Shown one piece after another: positions 27,435 through 36,144 of a stretch of 64,000 nucleotides of DNA; positions within the stretch are counted from its first letter, which is position 1; the number at the start of each line of letters is the position of its first letter. The position numbers and the translations under genes are program-made. This stretch comes from Hallella multisaccharivorax DSM 17128 (GTDB taxonomy: Bacteria; Bacteroidota; Bacteroidia; Bacteroidales; Bacteroidaceae): positions 1,943,775 to 2,007,774 of the forward strand of contig NZ_GL945017.1 of assembly GCF_000218235.1 (NCBI RefSeq), in the 5' to 3' direction. The notes under the pieces were generated by a model. That model had not been told where the DNA came from. It saw only the letters and a program-made list of their open reading frames with translations, and made no database searches.

Positions 27435-28541
27435 ATGAAGAAGACGTGCGTTATTACCAATATCGGAGCACACTATCGGTTTCCCATCTTCCAGCTGATG
27501 AGCGAGGAACTTAATTGTGATTTCTATCTTGGTGACAAGGTTGAGAGTCCTATCAAGACGTTTGTCTATAAGAAACTGAAAGGATATAAAGCTTCGTTGC
27601 ATAATATATTCTTCCATCATTTCTATTGGCAAAGCCATTCTGTGGGACTTATCAAGCAAGACTATGAGTATTATATCCTTGACGGCGAGCCTTATTGTCT
27701 CTCATCTTGGGCAATTCTGCTACTGGCCAGATTGAGAGGGAAAGTCACTGTGTCGTGGAGTCATGGATGGTATGGCAGAGAAAGAGGATTGAAGAGAATC
27801 ATTAAAAAAGTGTTCTACTCTTTGTTTAGCAAACTTATGCTTTACAATGAATACGCCATTAACTTGATGGAAAAAGAAGGATTTGACCGTAAGAAAATGT
27901 TCTGTATTGCCAACTCCATGGACTCAGATGAGGACCTGAACATTAGAAAAACCTTGCATAAAACCAACGTCTATAAAGATTATTTTCACAATGATTATCC
28001 TACGATTATCTATTGTGGACGGGTGCAGCACCGTAAGAAATTGGAACAAGTACTTGATGCCATACAGATCCTGAAAAATAAGGGTCAAGTTGTCAATTTT
28101 ATGGTTATTGGCAAGGATGTGGACGGCGTAAATTTGGCTGATCTGGCATCATCAAAAGGTATCAGCCGTCAGTTGTGGATATATGGACCCTGCTATGACG
28201 ATGGAAAACTCGGGGAATTGTTTTACAATGCCGCTGTATGCGTATCGCCTGGAAATATAGGTTTGACTGCCATTCATGCCATGTCGTTTGGCTGTCCCTG
28301 TATCACACATAACAATTTTCTAGAGCAGATGCCAGAGTTCGAAGCAATAAAAACAGAACTGACAGGTGACTTCTTTGAACAAGACAATACTACCAACTTA
28401 GCCTTTACCATCGGCAAATGGATCGGAAAAGACAAACAGGAGAGAGAAGTTGTCAGGCAACAATGTTTCTCTGAAGTAGACAGGAAATGGAACATCCATC
28501 ATCAAATAGACGTGATAAAACAAGTACTCAATGCCAACTAA
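27435..28541 (+). CDS. Glycosyltransferase, GT4-like
   Basis: A 368-residue GT-B transferase probably adding a sugar to the lipid-linked repeat unit. The N-terminal domain starts MKKTCVITNIGAHYRFPIF, with the acceptor-side block TVSWSHGWYGRERG. The C-terminal nucleotide-binding domain has IIYCGRVQHRKKLEQVLDA and the degenerate E-x7-E region PGNIGLTAIHAMSFGCPCI, where the first glutamate is replaced. The start at 27435 is 6 bases after the polymerase stop. The C-terminus overlaps the deacetylase gene by 11 bases. Donor and linkage are not predictable. Confidence 0.87.
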   Translation: MKKTCVITNIGAHYRFPIFQLMSEELNCDFYLGDKVESPIKTFVYKKLKGYKASLHNIFFHHFYWQSHSVGLIKQDYEYYILDGEPYCLSSWAILLLARLRGKVTVSWSHGWYGRERGLKRIIKKVFYSLFSKLMLYNEYAINLMEKEGFDRKKMFCIANSMDSDEDLNIRKTLHKTNVYKDYFHNDYPTIIYCGRVQHRKKLEQVLDAIQILKNKGQVVNFMVIGKDVDGVNLADLASSKGISRQLWIYGPCYDDGKLGELFYNAAVCVSPGNIGLTAIHAMSFGCPCITHNNFLEQMPEFEAIKTELTGDFFEQDNTTNLAFTIGKWIGKDKQEREVVRQQCFSEVDRKWNIHHQIDVIKQVLNAN

Positions 28542-29325
28542 TACAGACTCATTTTACTTTAAATGCCGCTCTGCACTGCGGTATCAAGTACTGAATATTC
28601 TTGGTGCGTTCAAAACTCCACAGCCAGGTATACATATTCTCAACGGACATCGGATACAGAAAGAAGCAGAGCCTGAGACTTTCCAAAATCTGCTGAATGC
28701 TTTGTCTAAAGAGGTTGAGTTTATCCGTTTTGAAAAAGCCGTCAGCATGATAGCCAACCATGAGAATCCGTCTAAACCATTGGTTGCTTTCTCCTTTGAT
28801 GATGGTTTCATGGAAGGCTATGATGTTTTTGCTCCCGTGCTTGAAGAGTTCAGGACTAACGCCATGTTCTTCGTCAATCCTAACTATGTAAATGGCGACG
28901 ACGCTTATATCCAACACTTCGATGAAGATATTGTGTTAACTCACAATCGATTACCCATGCGATGGCAACAACTTCAAGAACTCTCTAGCAGAGGACATCT
29001 GATTGGCGCACATACCATGGATCATTATATGATCAACAGCGGAAGTACAGAAACGCTTAACTATCAAATTGTCACATGCAAAAAAATTATTGAAGACAAG
29101 ATAGGAAAGCAATGCGATTACTTTGCTTTCCCATATGGGAAGTTATCTGAAGCAAATCAGGAGGCAATAGATATTGCATGCAATACGTACAAGTACGTAT
29201 TCTCCCAGTCAGACTACAAGAACTATTTTTCTTTTAATGGGAATGTCATCAACCGGCGTCATTTCGAGCCTTTTTGGCCCGTTAAGCATCTGAATTATTT
29301 CCTTGGTTGCAATAAGAAATACTGA
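28531..29325 (+). CDS. Polysaccharide deacetylase (NodB homology, CE4)
   Basis: This 264-residue CE4-type protein would remove N- or O-acetyl groups from a glycan. The metal-binding aspartate pair is in AFSFDDGFMEGYD, and the two histidines are in GAHTMDHYMI (H-x3-H spacing). The later block CDYFAFPYGK corresponds to the substrate groove. No signal peptide is visible, so it probably acts on a cytoplasmic intermediate. It stands between two glycosyltransferases and downstream of an AAC(3)-like acetyltransferase, so the locus can both add and remove acetyl groups. The next gene starts 2 bases after the stop. Confidence 0.9.
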   Translation: MPTNTDSFYFKCRSALRYQVLNILGAFKTPQPGIHILNGHRIQKEAEPETFQNLLNALSKEVEFIRFEKAVSMIANHENPSKPLVAFSFDDGFMEGYDVFAPVLEEFRTNAMFFVNPNYVNGDDAYIQHFDEDIVLTHNRLPMRWQQLQELSSRGHLIGAHTMDHYMINSGSTETLNYQIVTCKKIIEDKIGKQCDYFAFPYGKLSEANQEAIDIACNTYKYVFSQSDYKNYFSFNGNVINRRHFEPFWPVKHLNYFLGCNKKY

Positions 29326-29327
29326 TT

Positions 29328-30554
29328 ATGCCAAAATTGTTACAAATAAACATTACAGCTAACTGGGGATCCCATGGAAAGATAGCCGAAGGCATCGGAC
29401 TTGTGGCCATGAGCCATGGCTGGAATAGCTACATTGCCTATGGCCGATGGATGAATCCAAGCCAATCTCATCTTTATCACATCGGATGCAACTTCGATGA
29501 GATGGCGCATGGAGTTACATCCCGATTACTTGACAACCAAGGACTCATGTCCCACATAGCGACTCTGAGGTTGATACACTATATCAAGAAGATAAAACCC
29601 GATATTATACACCTGCACAATATTCATGGCTATTACCTGAATTATCCAATACTCTTCCATTTTCTCAAAGATTATGGTGCACCCGTTGTATGGACATTAC
29701 ACGACTGTTGGCCGTTCACGGGGCACTGTGCTCATTACATGTACGCCAATTGCGAAAAATGGAAGAACCATTGTGGGCATTGTCCGTTGAAGCACAACTA
29801 TCCCAAATCGCTGTGGCTCGACCATTCCTACTCCAACTTTGAAAAGAAAAAATATATATTCAATTCACTTCCAAACTTGACCTTGGTCACTGTAAGCCAA
29901 TGGCTTGACAGAGAAGTCGGTCAGTCGTTTCTCAAGAATATCAGAAGGAAATGCATCTATAATGGCATAGACATCCAAACCTTTACCATCCGAGAAAGCC
30001 AAAGTATCAGGGAGAAATACAGTATACCCAAGAGCCGGAAAGTAATCTTAGGCATTGCTTCCAACTGGTATCGCAAGGGGTTGGAAGACTTCGTGAGATT
30101 AAGATTTATCTTAGACGATACTTATTGCATCGTCGTTGTCGGAGTCAATAAAGAAGAGCGGAAACGCCTCCCCCACGGAATCATCGGCATTCGGCGTACA
30201 GAGAACGTGGATGATTTGGTTAGACTGTATTCCACAGCCGACGTATATTTCAACCCGACATGGGAAGACAATTTTCCGACAACAAATATAGAAGCTCTCG
30301 CTTGCGGCACACCTGTTATCACATACGATACCGGTGGAAGCAACGAAGCCATAGACGAAGAAACCGGATACGTAATAAAGAAAGGTGATCTTCTATCCGC
30401 CAAAGAAAAGATTATTCACATTTGTAATACAGGGAAGACCCTGTTCTCACAACAATGCAGAAAAAGAGCTGTCCGGTGTTTTAACCGCCAACAACGATTC
30501 AATGAATATTATAAACTGTATGAAAATATTCTGCACGCACACACTTATGATTAG
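29328..30554 (+). CDS. Glycosyltransferase family 4 protein
   Basis: A 408-residue GT4 enzyme with LLQINITANWGSHGKIAEGIG at the start, the acceptor block PDIIHLHNIHGYYLNY and WTLHDCWPFTGHCAHY. A Cys/His-rich stretch follows (CEKWKNHCGHCPLKHNYPKS), typical of a subgroup of capsular GT4 enzymes. The donor site is in NPTWEDNFPTTNIEALACG with the E-x7-E pair, then GTPVITYDTGG. It is the last gene of the operon on this strand, 14 bases from the end of a convergent GT2 gene. The sugar is not predictable. Confidence 0.92.
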   Translation: MPKLLQINITANWGSHGKIAEGIGLVAMSHGWNSYIAYGRWMNPSQSHLYHIGCNFDEMAHGVTSRLLDNQGLMSHIATLRLIHYIKKIKPDIIHLHNIHGYYLNYPILFHFLKDYGAPVVWTLHDCWPFTGHCAHYMYANCEKWKNHCGHCPLKHNYPKSLWLDHSYSNFEKKKYIFNSLPNLTLVTVSQWLDREVGQSFLKNIRRKCIYNGIDIQTFTIRESQSIREKYSIPKSRKVILGIASNWYRKGLEDFVRLRFILDDTYCIVVVGVNKEERKRLPHGIIGIRRTENVDDLVRLYSTADVYFNPTWEDNFPTTNIEALACGTPVITYDTGGSNEAIDEETGYVIKKGDLLSAKEKIIHICNTGKTLFSQQCRKRAVRCFNRQQRFNEYYKLYENILHAHTYD

Positions 30555-30568
30555 ATAATCATCATCTT

Positions 30569-31324
30569 TCAAACTTTACATTCCAATATTTTATACAGGT
30601 ATTTCACCGCAATCATCAGCTGATTGGTGTAGATACCATTCTTTCTGCAGGCGCGCACATCTTCTTTTAACAAGATGAAGCGACTCTGCAGATTTTTTGT
30701 GCTCACACCTCCTGTGCGCATCGTAACAAAATCCATAGGAATATACCGGGAAGTGATTCGATAGTTCCGAAACAGCCTGACCATCATCTCGAAGTCACTG
30801 CCGATTTTATAACTAGTATCGTAGAGACCGGCTTCCTCATAGATGTGCCGGCGAACGTAGAAAGAAGGATGTGCAGGCATAAAACCGAAGCGCAGCCAAA
30901 ATGGACGGAAAAGACGAGAAGAATAATAGCGCACTATCTTATTTGGCTCGCCATCATGAATGAAATGAATATCCCCATACACCGCGTCCAACGCAGCATC
31001 TGAGAAAGCATCGGCTACATGGGAGAGCACATCGTCTGAAGTGAAATAATCATCAGAATTGAGAATGCCGACCACATCCCCAGAAGCCTTGACAATGCCT
31101 TTGTTCATTGCATCATAGATGCCGCTGTCGGGCTCTGAAGTCCAACTCATACGAGCACCCATCCTTGACTCATACTGTTTGAGCAACTCTACGGTACCAT
31201 CCGTAGAGCCGCCATCCACGACAATGTATTCCCAATCCGTGAACGTCTGCCGAAGCAGCGAATCCATTGTGTCCTTGATGGTTGCCGCACTGTTAAAGGA
31301 AGCCGTAATTACCGAAATCTTCAT
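30569..31324 (-). CDS. Glycosyltransferase family 2 protein (WcaA-like)
   Basis: A 251-residue GT-A transferase. It shows ISVITASFNSAATIKDTMDS, the nucleotide-binding EYIVVDGGSTDGT and the metal-binding DxD equivalent in VVGILNSDDYFTSDD. The acceptor side has PAHPSFYVRRHIYEEAGLYD, common to colanic-acid/WcaA-type enzymes. It lies convergent to the polysaccharide operon with its own -7 element on the minus strand (TAAATTTG, 31352-31345). It is therefore expressed separately but may act on the same glycan. Confidence 0.92.
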   Translation of the reverse strand: MKISVITASFNSAATIKDTMDSLLRQTFTDWEYIVVDGGSTDGTVELLKQYESRMGARMSWTSEPDSGIYDAMNKGIVKASGDVVGILNSDDYFTSDDVLSHVADAFSDAALDAVYGDIHFIHDGEPNKIVRYYSSRLFRPFWLRFGFMPAHPSFYVRRHIYEEAGLYDTSYKIGSDFEMMVRLFRNYRITSRYIPMDFVTMRTGGVSTKNLQSRFILLKEDVRACRKNGIYTNQLMIAVKYLYKILECKV

Positions 31325-31481
31325 TCACCTTAGATCTTTTGCTGCAAATTTACATAAAAACTGTGATTTATAAGCCAGTTGGATAAAGAAAGTGCTTTTT
31401 TCTTTAGAGGAAAACATCTTTAAATATCAATTCTTTCCTCATGTTTTCAAGAGAAATAGGCAATAATTTCCTGGTTATTTG

Positions 31482-31489
31482 TACCTTTG
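31482..31489 (+). promoter_or_regulatory. -7 element ahead of the preQ1 riboswitch
   Basis: TACCTTTG matches TAnnTTTG and lies 26 bases before the riboswitch aptamer, so a start near 31496 gives a leader that contains the whole aptamer. No consensus TTTG is visible 19-20 bases upstream. Confidence 0.5.
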
Positions 31490-31514
31490 CATCCGCAAAA
31501 CATATCATCACGAC

Positions 31515-31549
31515 AGGGGTACTTGCTCAACCCCCTTTAACAAAACAAG
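31515..31549 (+). ncRNA. preQ1-I riboswitch
   Basis: A 5-bp stem (AGGGG 31515-31519 with CCCCT 31532-31536) encloses a loop holding CTTG (31522-31525). This can pair with CAAG (31546-31549) in an A-rich tail TTAACAAAACAAG. This H-type pseudoknot layout is that of class I preQ1 riboswitches, and the tail matches the well-studied Thermoanaerobacter aptamer as I remember it. The start codon follows 2 bases after the pseudoknot, so ligand binding should hide the ribosome site (translational control). The downstream genes, a queuosine-precursor transporter and queF, are exactly the expected targets. Confidence 0.88.
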
Positions 31550-31551
31550 AA

Positions 31552-32244
31552 ATGACAAAACGACCACGCGCTGAAGTGAGTATGCTTTTCATGCTCTTCA
31601 GCATTCTTTTCTGTGTTTGCCTCATTTTAGCAAACATCCTCGAAACCAAGCAGATTGCCATTGGCCCCGTTAACTTGACGGGCGGCTTGATTGTCTTTCC
31701 CGTTTCTTACATCATCAACGACTGCGTTTGCGAGGTGTGGGGTTACCGCAAAGCGCGGCTGCTCATTTGGACCGGTTTCGCCATGAACTTCTTCTTCGTG
31801 GCCATGGGCGCGCTGTGCGACTGGATTCCTGGGGCACCCTATTGGCACAACCGTGAAGGCTTCCACGCCATCTTTGGCCTTGCTCCACGCATCGCCGCAG
31901 CTTCGTTTGTGGCTTTTCTGGTTGGCAGTTTCATAAACGCATACGTCATGAGCCGCATGAAGATACACGACCAAGGCCGACACTTCTCCGCACGCGCCAT
32001 TCTGAGCACGGTGGCCGGCGAAAGCTGCGACTCCGTCATTTTCTTCCCACTTGCGCTGGGTGGAGTGGTGCCATGGGATGTCCTGCCCGGCCTCATGCTG
32101 TGGCAAGTGTTTCTCAAGACCTTTTACGAGGTCGTCGCACTGCCTCTGACCATCCGTGTAGTGAACCATTTGAAAGAACATGAGGGAGAAGACGTCTACG
32201 ATGAGGGCGTAGACTATAACGTACTGAAAATTTTCAATATATAA
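31552..32244 (+). CDS. yhhQ: Queuosine precursor transporter (YhhQ/QPTR, DUF165)
   Basis: This 230-residue inner-membrane protein imports queuosine precursors such as preQ0 or preQ1. About six transmembrane helices are visible. Family blocks are [40 protein letters not shown] and [21 protein letters not shown] start it at the ATG at 31552 because the region upstream is the riboswitch; the longer frame from 31441 would translate through the aptamer. It is followed by queF after 4 bases. No queC, queD or queE is adjacent, consistent with salvage rather than full synthesis from this locus. Confidence 0.93.
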   Translation: MTKRPRAEVSMLFMLFSILFCVCLILANILETKQIAIGPVNLTGGLIVFPVSYIINDCVCEVWGYRKARLLIWTGFAMNFFFVAMGALCDWIPGAPYWHNREGFHAIFGLAPRIAAASFVAFLVGSFINAYVMSRMKIHDQGRHFSARAILSTVAGESCDSVIFFPLALGGVVPWDVLPGLMLWQVFLKTFYEVVALPLTIRVVNHLKEHEGEDVYDEGVDYNVLKIFNI

Positions 32245-32248
32245 CCAG

Positions 32249-32707
32249 ATGATAGAAAGAAAAGAAGAAGGCCTCAAAGCCCTTGGCACCAAGACACGAT
32301 ACAAGATGGACTATGCTCCGGAAGTGCTGGAAACATTCACCAACAAGCATCCCGACAACGATTACTGGGTGCGGTTCAACTGTCCAGAGTTCACCTCGCT
32401 CTGCCCTATCACCGGTCAGCCCGACTTCGCCGAGATACGCATCAGCTATATCCCCGACGTGCGCATGGTGGAAAGCAAAAGCCTCAAGCTCTACCTTTTC
32501 TCCTTCCGCAATCACGGCGACTTCCATGAGGACTGTGTCAACATCATCATGAAAGACCTCATCCGTCTCATGGACCCGAAATACATTGAGGTGACAGGGC
32601 TCTTCACGCCCCGCGGCGGCATCAGCATCTATCCTTATGCCAACTATGGACGGCCGGGTACGAAGTACGCTGAACTGGCCGAAAAACGCTTTGCTACACA
32701 TGAGTAG
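32249..32707 (+). CDS. queF: NADPH-dependent 7-cyano-7-deazaguanine reductase QueF
   Basis: QueF reduces the nitrile of preQ0 to the aminomethyl group of preQ1 in queuosine synthesis. This is the short, B. subtilis-like unimodular form (152 residues). The nucleophilic cysteine is Cys52 in [13 protein letters not shown] with the acid Asp59. The QueF motif is ESKSLKLY (75-82), and His93-Glu94 of FHEDC binds substrate. It is cotranscribed with the transporter, so the preQ1 riboswitch gives end-product feedback on both import and reduction. A 22-bp repeat array begins 4 bases after the stop. Confidence 0.97.
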   Translation: MIERKEEGLKALGTKTRYKMDYAPEVLETFTNKHPDNDYWVRFNCPEFTSLCPITGQPDFAEIRISYIPDVRMVESKSLKLYLFSFRNHGDFHEDCVNIIMKDLIRLMDPKYIEVTGLFTPRGGISIYPYANYGRPGTKYAELAEKRFATHE

Positions 32708-32710
32708 CAC

Positions 32711-32886
32711 AAAGGCAGTGCGATTACACTGTAAAGGCAGTGCGATTACACTGTAAAGGCAATGCGATTACACTGTAAAGGCAATGCGATTACACTGTAA
32801 AGGCAATGCGTCTACACTGTAAAGGCAATGCGTCTACACTGTAAAGGCAATGCGATTACAGTGTAAAGGCAGTGCGATTACAGTGT
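32711..32886. repeat. Eight-unit 22-bp tandem array at the left junction of element A
   Basis: Eight perfect-length 22-base units, each AAAGGCARTGCG plus ATTACACTGT or close variants; units 5 and 6 have TCTACACTGT and units 7 and 8 have ATTACAGTGT. Each junction between units forms the palindrome TTACACTGTAA or a variant. The array runs from 4 bases after the queF stop to the left junction of the mobile element. It is the opposite orientation of units 1-4 of the 10544 array. Confidence 0.95.
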
Positions 32887-32928
32887 AACTAATCAACGAA
32901 AATGAAGAAAAGTCGAAGTTGGCGTAAA

Positions 32929-33079
32929 CTAATTGATAATGAGGAAGAAACAGAACGATTTGCATAGAAGTGCTCTTTTCAAAAAGGGCAGGAATATGCA
33001 GATTTAGGCAAAAGTTCAGTTACCAAAGCATTACCTGATTTTGAGATAGGTAACGATGGAGTAATGTTCGGTAACTGAA
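32929..33079. other. Left-end recombination region of element A
   Basis: The region begins with CTAATTGATAATGAGGAAG, the inverted partner of the right end. It contains several GTTACC/GGTAAC words: TTCAGTTACC (33015-33024) and GGTAACTGAA (33070-33079) form a perfect 10-bp inverted repeat, with another GGTAAC at 33049. The same word flanks the right end, so these are plausible integrase or excisionase arm sites. A -7 element TAACTTTG (33151-33158) then precedes the first integrase. Confidence 0.5.
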
Positions 33080-33177
33080 TTATTTTCGCTCGTGTGGCTT
33101 TTGCTATGGTCGGCAGTTTTCTGCATAAGTGAGGAACGCTTTAATTCGGGTAACTTTGCCCATAAAAATTAAAGCGT

Positions 33178-34407
33178 ATGAAACAAGAGAAAATGAAGGT
33201 GTTGCTCTACCTCAAAAAGAGCGGTCTTGACAAGTCGGGCAAGGCTCCGATTATGGGACGTATCACACTTGGAAGGAATGTTGCCCAGTTCAGTTGTAAA
33301 CTCTCCTGCAATCCAGAGTTGTGGAATCCCCGTGAGAGTAGAGTGGACGGCAAGAGTCGTGAGGCAGTAGAGATAAACGGCAGGTTGGAGAGTTTGCTGT
33401 TGTCTGTTCAGTCGGCTTATCAAGCCTTACTTTCCAAAGGTTGCCCATTTGACGCAACCGATGTAAAGGAACTGTTTCAAGGCAGCGTACAGACACGATG
33501 TATGCTTATCGAACGATTGGACATCCTCATCAGGGAGAAGAAAGAACATATTGGAATTGACATTAAGAGAGAAACAATTTCCAATTACTATACTACCCGT
33601 AATAATCTTCGGACATTTATCGAAGACAAGTACAAGGTGGAAGATTTGTCTTTCTCGCAACTTACAGAAAATTTCATTTATGATTTCAGGGACTATTACT
33701 TGAACAAATTAGGGTTTCAGGAAAGTAGTTTCTATGCAGTTGCATCCCAAATAAAGACCGTATGCAGGTTGGCATACCGTGAAGGATTGGCTGACACCTT
33801 ATTATTTGCTAATGTAAAGATAGCAAGAGGTGATAAGAAACTCCCAAAGGCACTTGACAGACGTTCACTTGACAAACTAATGAATACCCACTTCGGAGAG
33901 TTGGAGGAAGAAATGGAAACAGCAAGGGATTTGTTTGTTTTTGCCTGTCATACAGGTGCAGCCTATTGTGATTTAATGGGATTAAGTAAGACACATCTTG
34001 TCCGTGATGATGAGGAAAATCTTTGGATGAAGTTCAATAGGAAGAAGACAGGTGTACTTTGCCGTATTAAGTTGTTGCCCGAAGCGATTAGGATAATAGA
34101 GAAGTATCGAAGCGAAGAAAGGGAAAGACTGCTGCCACAGATGAAGTATGCCACCTATCAGTCGTATCTTAAAGCATTGCGCCTTAGAGAGGGTATAGCC
34201 TTTCCCTTTACCACGCATACGGCAAGACACACCTTTGCCACGCTCATTACGCTTGAGCAAGGAGTTCCTATTGAAACGGTGAGCAAGATGCTCGGACATA
34301 GCAATGTAAGCATGACCGAGCGTTATGCAAAGGTTACACCCCAAAAACTCTTTGAGGAGTTTAATCGTTTCCGTTCTTTCACGGAGGATATGCAGATGAG
34401 TATTTAG
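33178..34407 (+). CDS. Tyrosine recombinase 1 (CTnDOT-type integrase)
   Basis: A 409-residue site-specific recombinase for element integration or excision. It has an N-terminal arm-binding domain (VLLYLKKSGLDKSGKAPIMG), a SAM-like core-binding domain, and a catalytic domain with HTARHTFATL (about residue 347), LGHSNVSMTERYAKV and the nucleophile Tyr near residue 383. The first catalytic arginine of the family is missing: the usual TGxR block reads HTGAAYCDLMGL. IntDOT of Bacteroides also lacks this arginine, so the change does not imply inactivity. It is followed 28 bases later by a second recombinase. Confidence 0.93.
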   Translation: MKQEKMKVLLYLKKSGLDKSGKAPIMGRITLGRNVAQFSCKLSCNPELWNPRESRVDGKSREAVEINGRLESLLLSVQSAYQALLSKGCPFDATDVKELFQGSVQTRCMLIERLDILIREKKEHIGIDIKRETISNYYTTRNNLRTFIEDKYKVEDLSFSQLTENFIYDFRDYYLNKLGFQESSFYAVASQIKTVCRLAYREGLADTLLFANVKIARGDKKLPKALDRRSLDKLMNTHFGELEEEMETARDLFVFACHTGAAYCDLMGLSKTHLVRDDEENLWMKFNRKKTGVLCRIKLLPEAIRIIEKYRSEERERLLPQMKYATYQSYLKALRLREGIAFPFTTHTARHTFATLITLEQGVPIETVSKMLGHSNVSMTERYAKVTPQKLFEEFNRFRSFTEDMQMSI

Positions 34408-34435
34408 CAATAGACATATTAAAACTAAAATCATA

Positions 34436-35686
34436 ATGAGAAGTACATTCAAGATACTGTTCTATATCAACAGACAGAAAACTAAGGCAGACGGCAATAC
34501 CGCCATTCTCTGCCGTATCACCATAGACGGAAAGAACACAGCCATTACCACAGGAGAAGAGTGTAAAGTCTCCGAGTGGAACTCCAAACAGGGTTTGACA
34601 ACCAATAGGAAGACCAACCAAAGAATCAATGAGTTCAGGGAATTGATAGAAAAAACCTATCGGGACATATTGACGAGGGACGGAGTGGTAAGTGTGGAAC
34701 TTATCAAGAACAGTTTGCAAGGCATTGCCACTAACCCCACCACGCTCCTTGCCATGAGCAAGGCGGAACTGCAAGCCGTCAAGGAAAGCGTTGGAAAGTC
34801 AAGGGCAGAGGGGACTTATCTGAACCTTTACTATTCTGATAGAAATCTCCGAGAATTTATCGATAACAAAGGAGTACAAGACATATCTATCGCCACCATT
34901 ACGGAGAGTTTGTTTGAGGAATACCGCTTCTTTCTTAAGAAGCGTGGGCTGAAAGCATCGACTGTCAATACCAATCTCTGTTGGCTGAGCCGACTGATGT
35001 TTCGTGCGGTGAGCAGGAGGATTATCCGCTGCAATCCGCTTGATAACGCCAAGTATGAGAAGGATGAAAAGAAGATACGCTTCTTGCAAAAGGGCGATGT
35101 AATGAAACTTATGGCAATGAGTATGAATGACAAGGAAGCAGAGTTGGCAAGACTGATGTTCATCTTTTCCTGCTTCACAGGCTTGGCTATCTCAGATATG
35201 GAGAATTTGAAATACAAGCATATCCAAACGGCAGCGGATGGACAGATGTATATACGCAAAGAGCGTCAGAAGACAAAGGTTGAGTTTGTCGTGCCGTTGC
35301 ATCCCATAGCGGAAGCTATCATCAACTATTATAGGAAAGAGCAGGCAAGAAACGAAGAACAGCAGACGGTGAAAGAAAAAGGCGACAGCCTTGTCTTTCA
35401 ACCTCATTGCAGCCGTAGTGTGATTGGCAAGAACCTGAGCATCGTGGGTAAGGCTTGCGGTATCCGTCAAAGACTTTCGTACCACATGGCAAGACATACG
35501 TTTGGCACGATGTGTCTAAGCGCAGGAATACCTATTGAGAGCATAGCCAAGATGATGGGGCATGCCTCCATATCAAGCACGCAGATTTATGCGCAGGTAA
35601 CGGACAACAAGATTTCAAAGGATATGGACAGGCTTATAGCCAAACAATCGGCAATTAAGAGAGGTATTGCGGAGAGAGATTTGTGA
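34436..35686 (+). CDS. Tyrosine recombinase 2
   Basis: A 416-residue second recombinase, probably cotranscribed with the first. It has the same layout: arm-binding domain with TAILCRITIDGKNTAITTG, core-binding domain, and a catalytic domain with YHMARHTFGTMCLSAGIP and MGHASISSTQIYAQV (Tyr near 385). The first-arginine block reads FTGLAISDMENLKYKH, again without the arginine. Two adjacent, divergent recombinases are common at one end of Bacteroides elements; they may act together or each recognise a different half-site. Confidence 0.92.
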   Translation: MRSTFKILFYINRQKTKADGNTAILCRITIDGKNTAITTGEECKVSEWNSKQGLTTNRKTNQRINEFRELIEKTYRDILTRDGVVSVELIKNSLQGIATNPTTLLAMSKAELQAVKESVGKSRAEGTYLNLYYSDRNLREFIDNKGVQDISIATITESLFEEYRFFLKKRGLKASTVNTNLCWLSRLMFRAVSRRIIRCNPLDNAKYEKDEKKIRFLQKGDVMKLMAMSMNDKEAELARLMFIFSCFTGLAISDMENLKYKHIQTAADGQMYIRKERQKTKVEFVVPLHPIAEAIINYYRKEQARNEEQQTVKEKGDSLVFQPHCSRSVIGKNLSIVGKACGIRQRLSYHMARHTFGTMCLSAGIPIESIAKMMGHASISSTQIYAQVTDNKISKDMDRLIAKQSAIKRGIAERDL

Positions 35687-35725
35687 ACTTTCGGATATTA
35701 TAACCTATAAAATGGAGGAAACGGC

Positions 35726-36142
35726 ATGAGGACAAACAACAATTTAAAAATAAGAACAAACGCTGCCAATCAACGCAGTTATTTTGGTTGGTCTGATGGA
35801 ATGCAGGTCGTTCGCAAGGGATATGGTGAAATAGCCATGACGGAGAACGAACTCGTGAATTTCTTCGGTGTAACATGGAGAAAACTCAATTACAGACTGC
35901 AAATATTGGTGAAGTCTTCCAATCTGCACCCTGATGAAAGGAGTGCAGGCGAGGAAAATATTTATGCAAACAAACAACTAAAAGGTTATGCTCCGCTCTA
36001 TCCGCTTCCAATCATCATTGCCCTATCCTTTCAGCTGGACAGCACGGAAGCGCATTTGTTCAGAAGTTATATCTGCCATACGGTACAACGACCGATGGCT
36101 ACCATAACACCGATATTCCTGATAGGCAACACGGATAACTGA
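35726..36142 (+). CDS. Hypothetical protein of the mobile element
   Basis: I do not recognise this 138-residue protein. It has a good ribosome site (GGAGG at 35714) and follows the second recombinase by 39 bases. The middle (MTENELVNFFGVTWRKLNYRLQIL) looks like a helix-turn-helix, and the C-terminus contains a hydrophobic stretch (YAPLYPLPIIIALSFQL). Its place beside integrases suggests an accessory regulator or recombination directionality factor, which is inference only. A 30-bp inverted repeat begins 3 bases after the stop codon. Confidence 0.65.
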   Translation: MRTNNNLKIRTNAANQRSYFGWSDGMQVVRKGYGEIAMTENELVNFFGVTWRKLNYRLQILVKSSNLHPDERSAGEENIYANKQLKGYAPLYPLPIIIALSFQLDSTEAHLFRSYICHTVQRPMATITPIFLIGNTDN

Positions 36143-36144
36143 TG

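Noticed and set aside
31441..31551. 37-residue extension of the queuosine transporter
   Set aside because: This stretch contains the promoter element and the riboswitch aptamer, so it is untranslated leader.
32711..32886. CRISPR array
   Set aside because: Units abut directly with no unique spacers, and no cas genes are present in the window; the same units occur at other places in short arrays.
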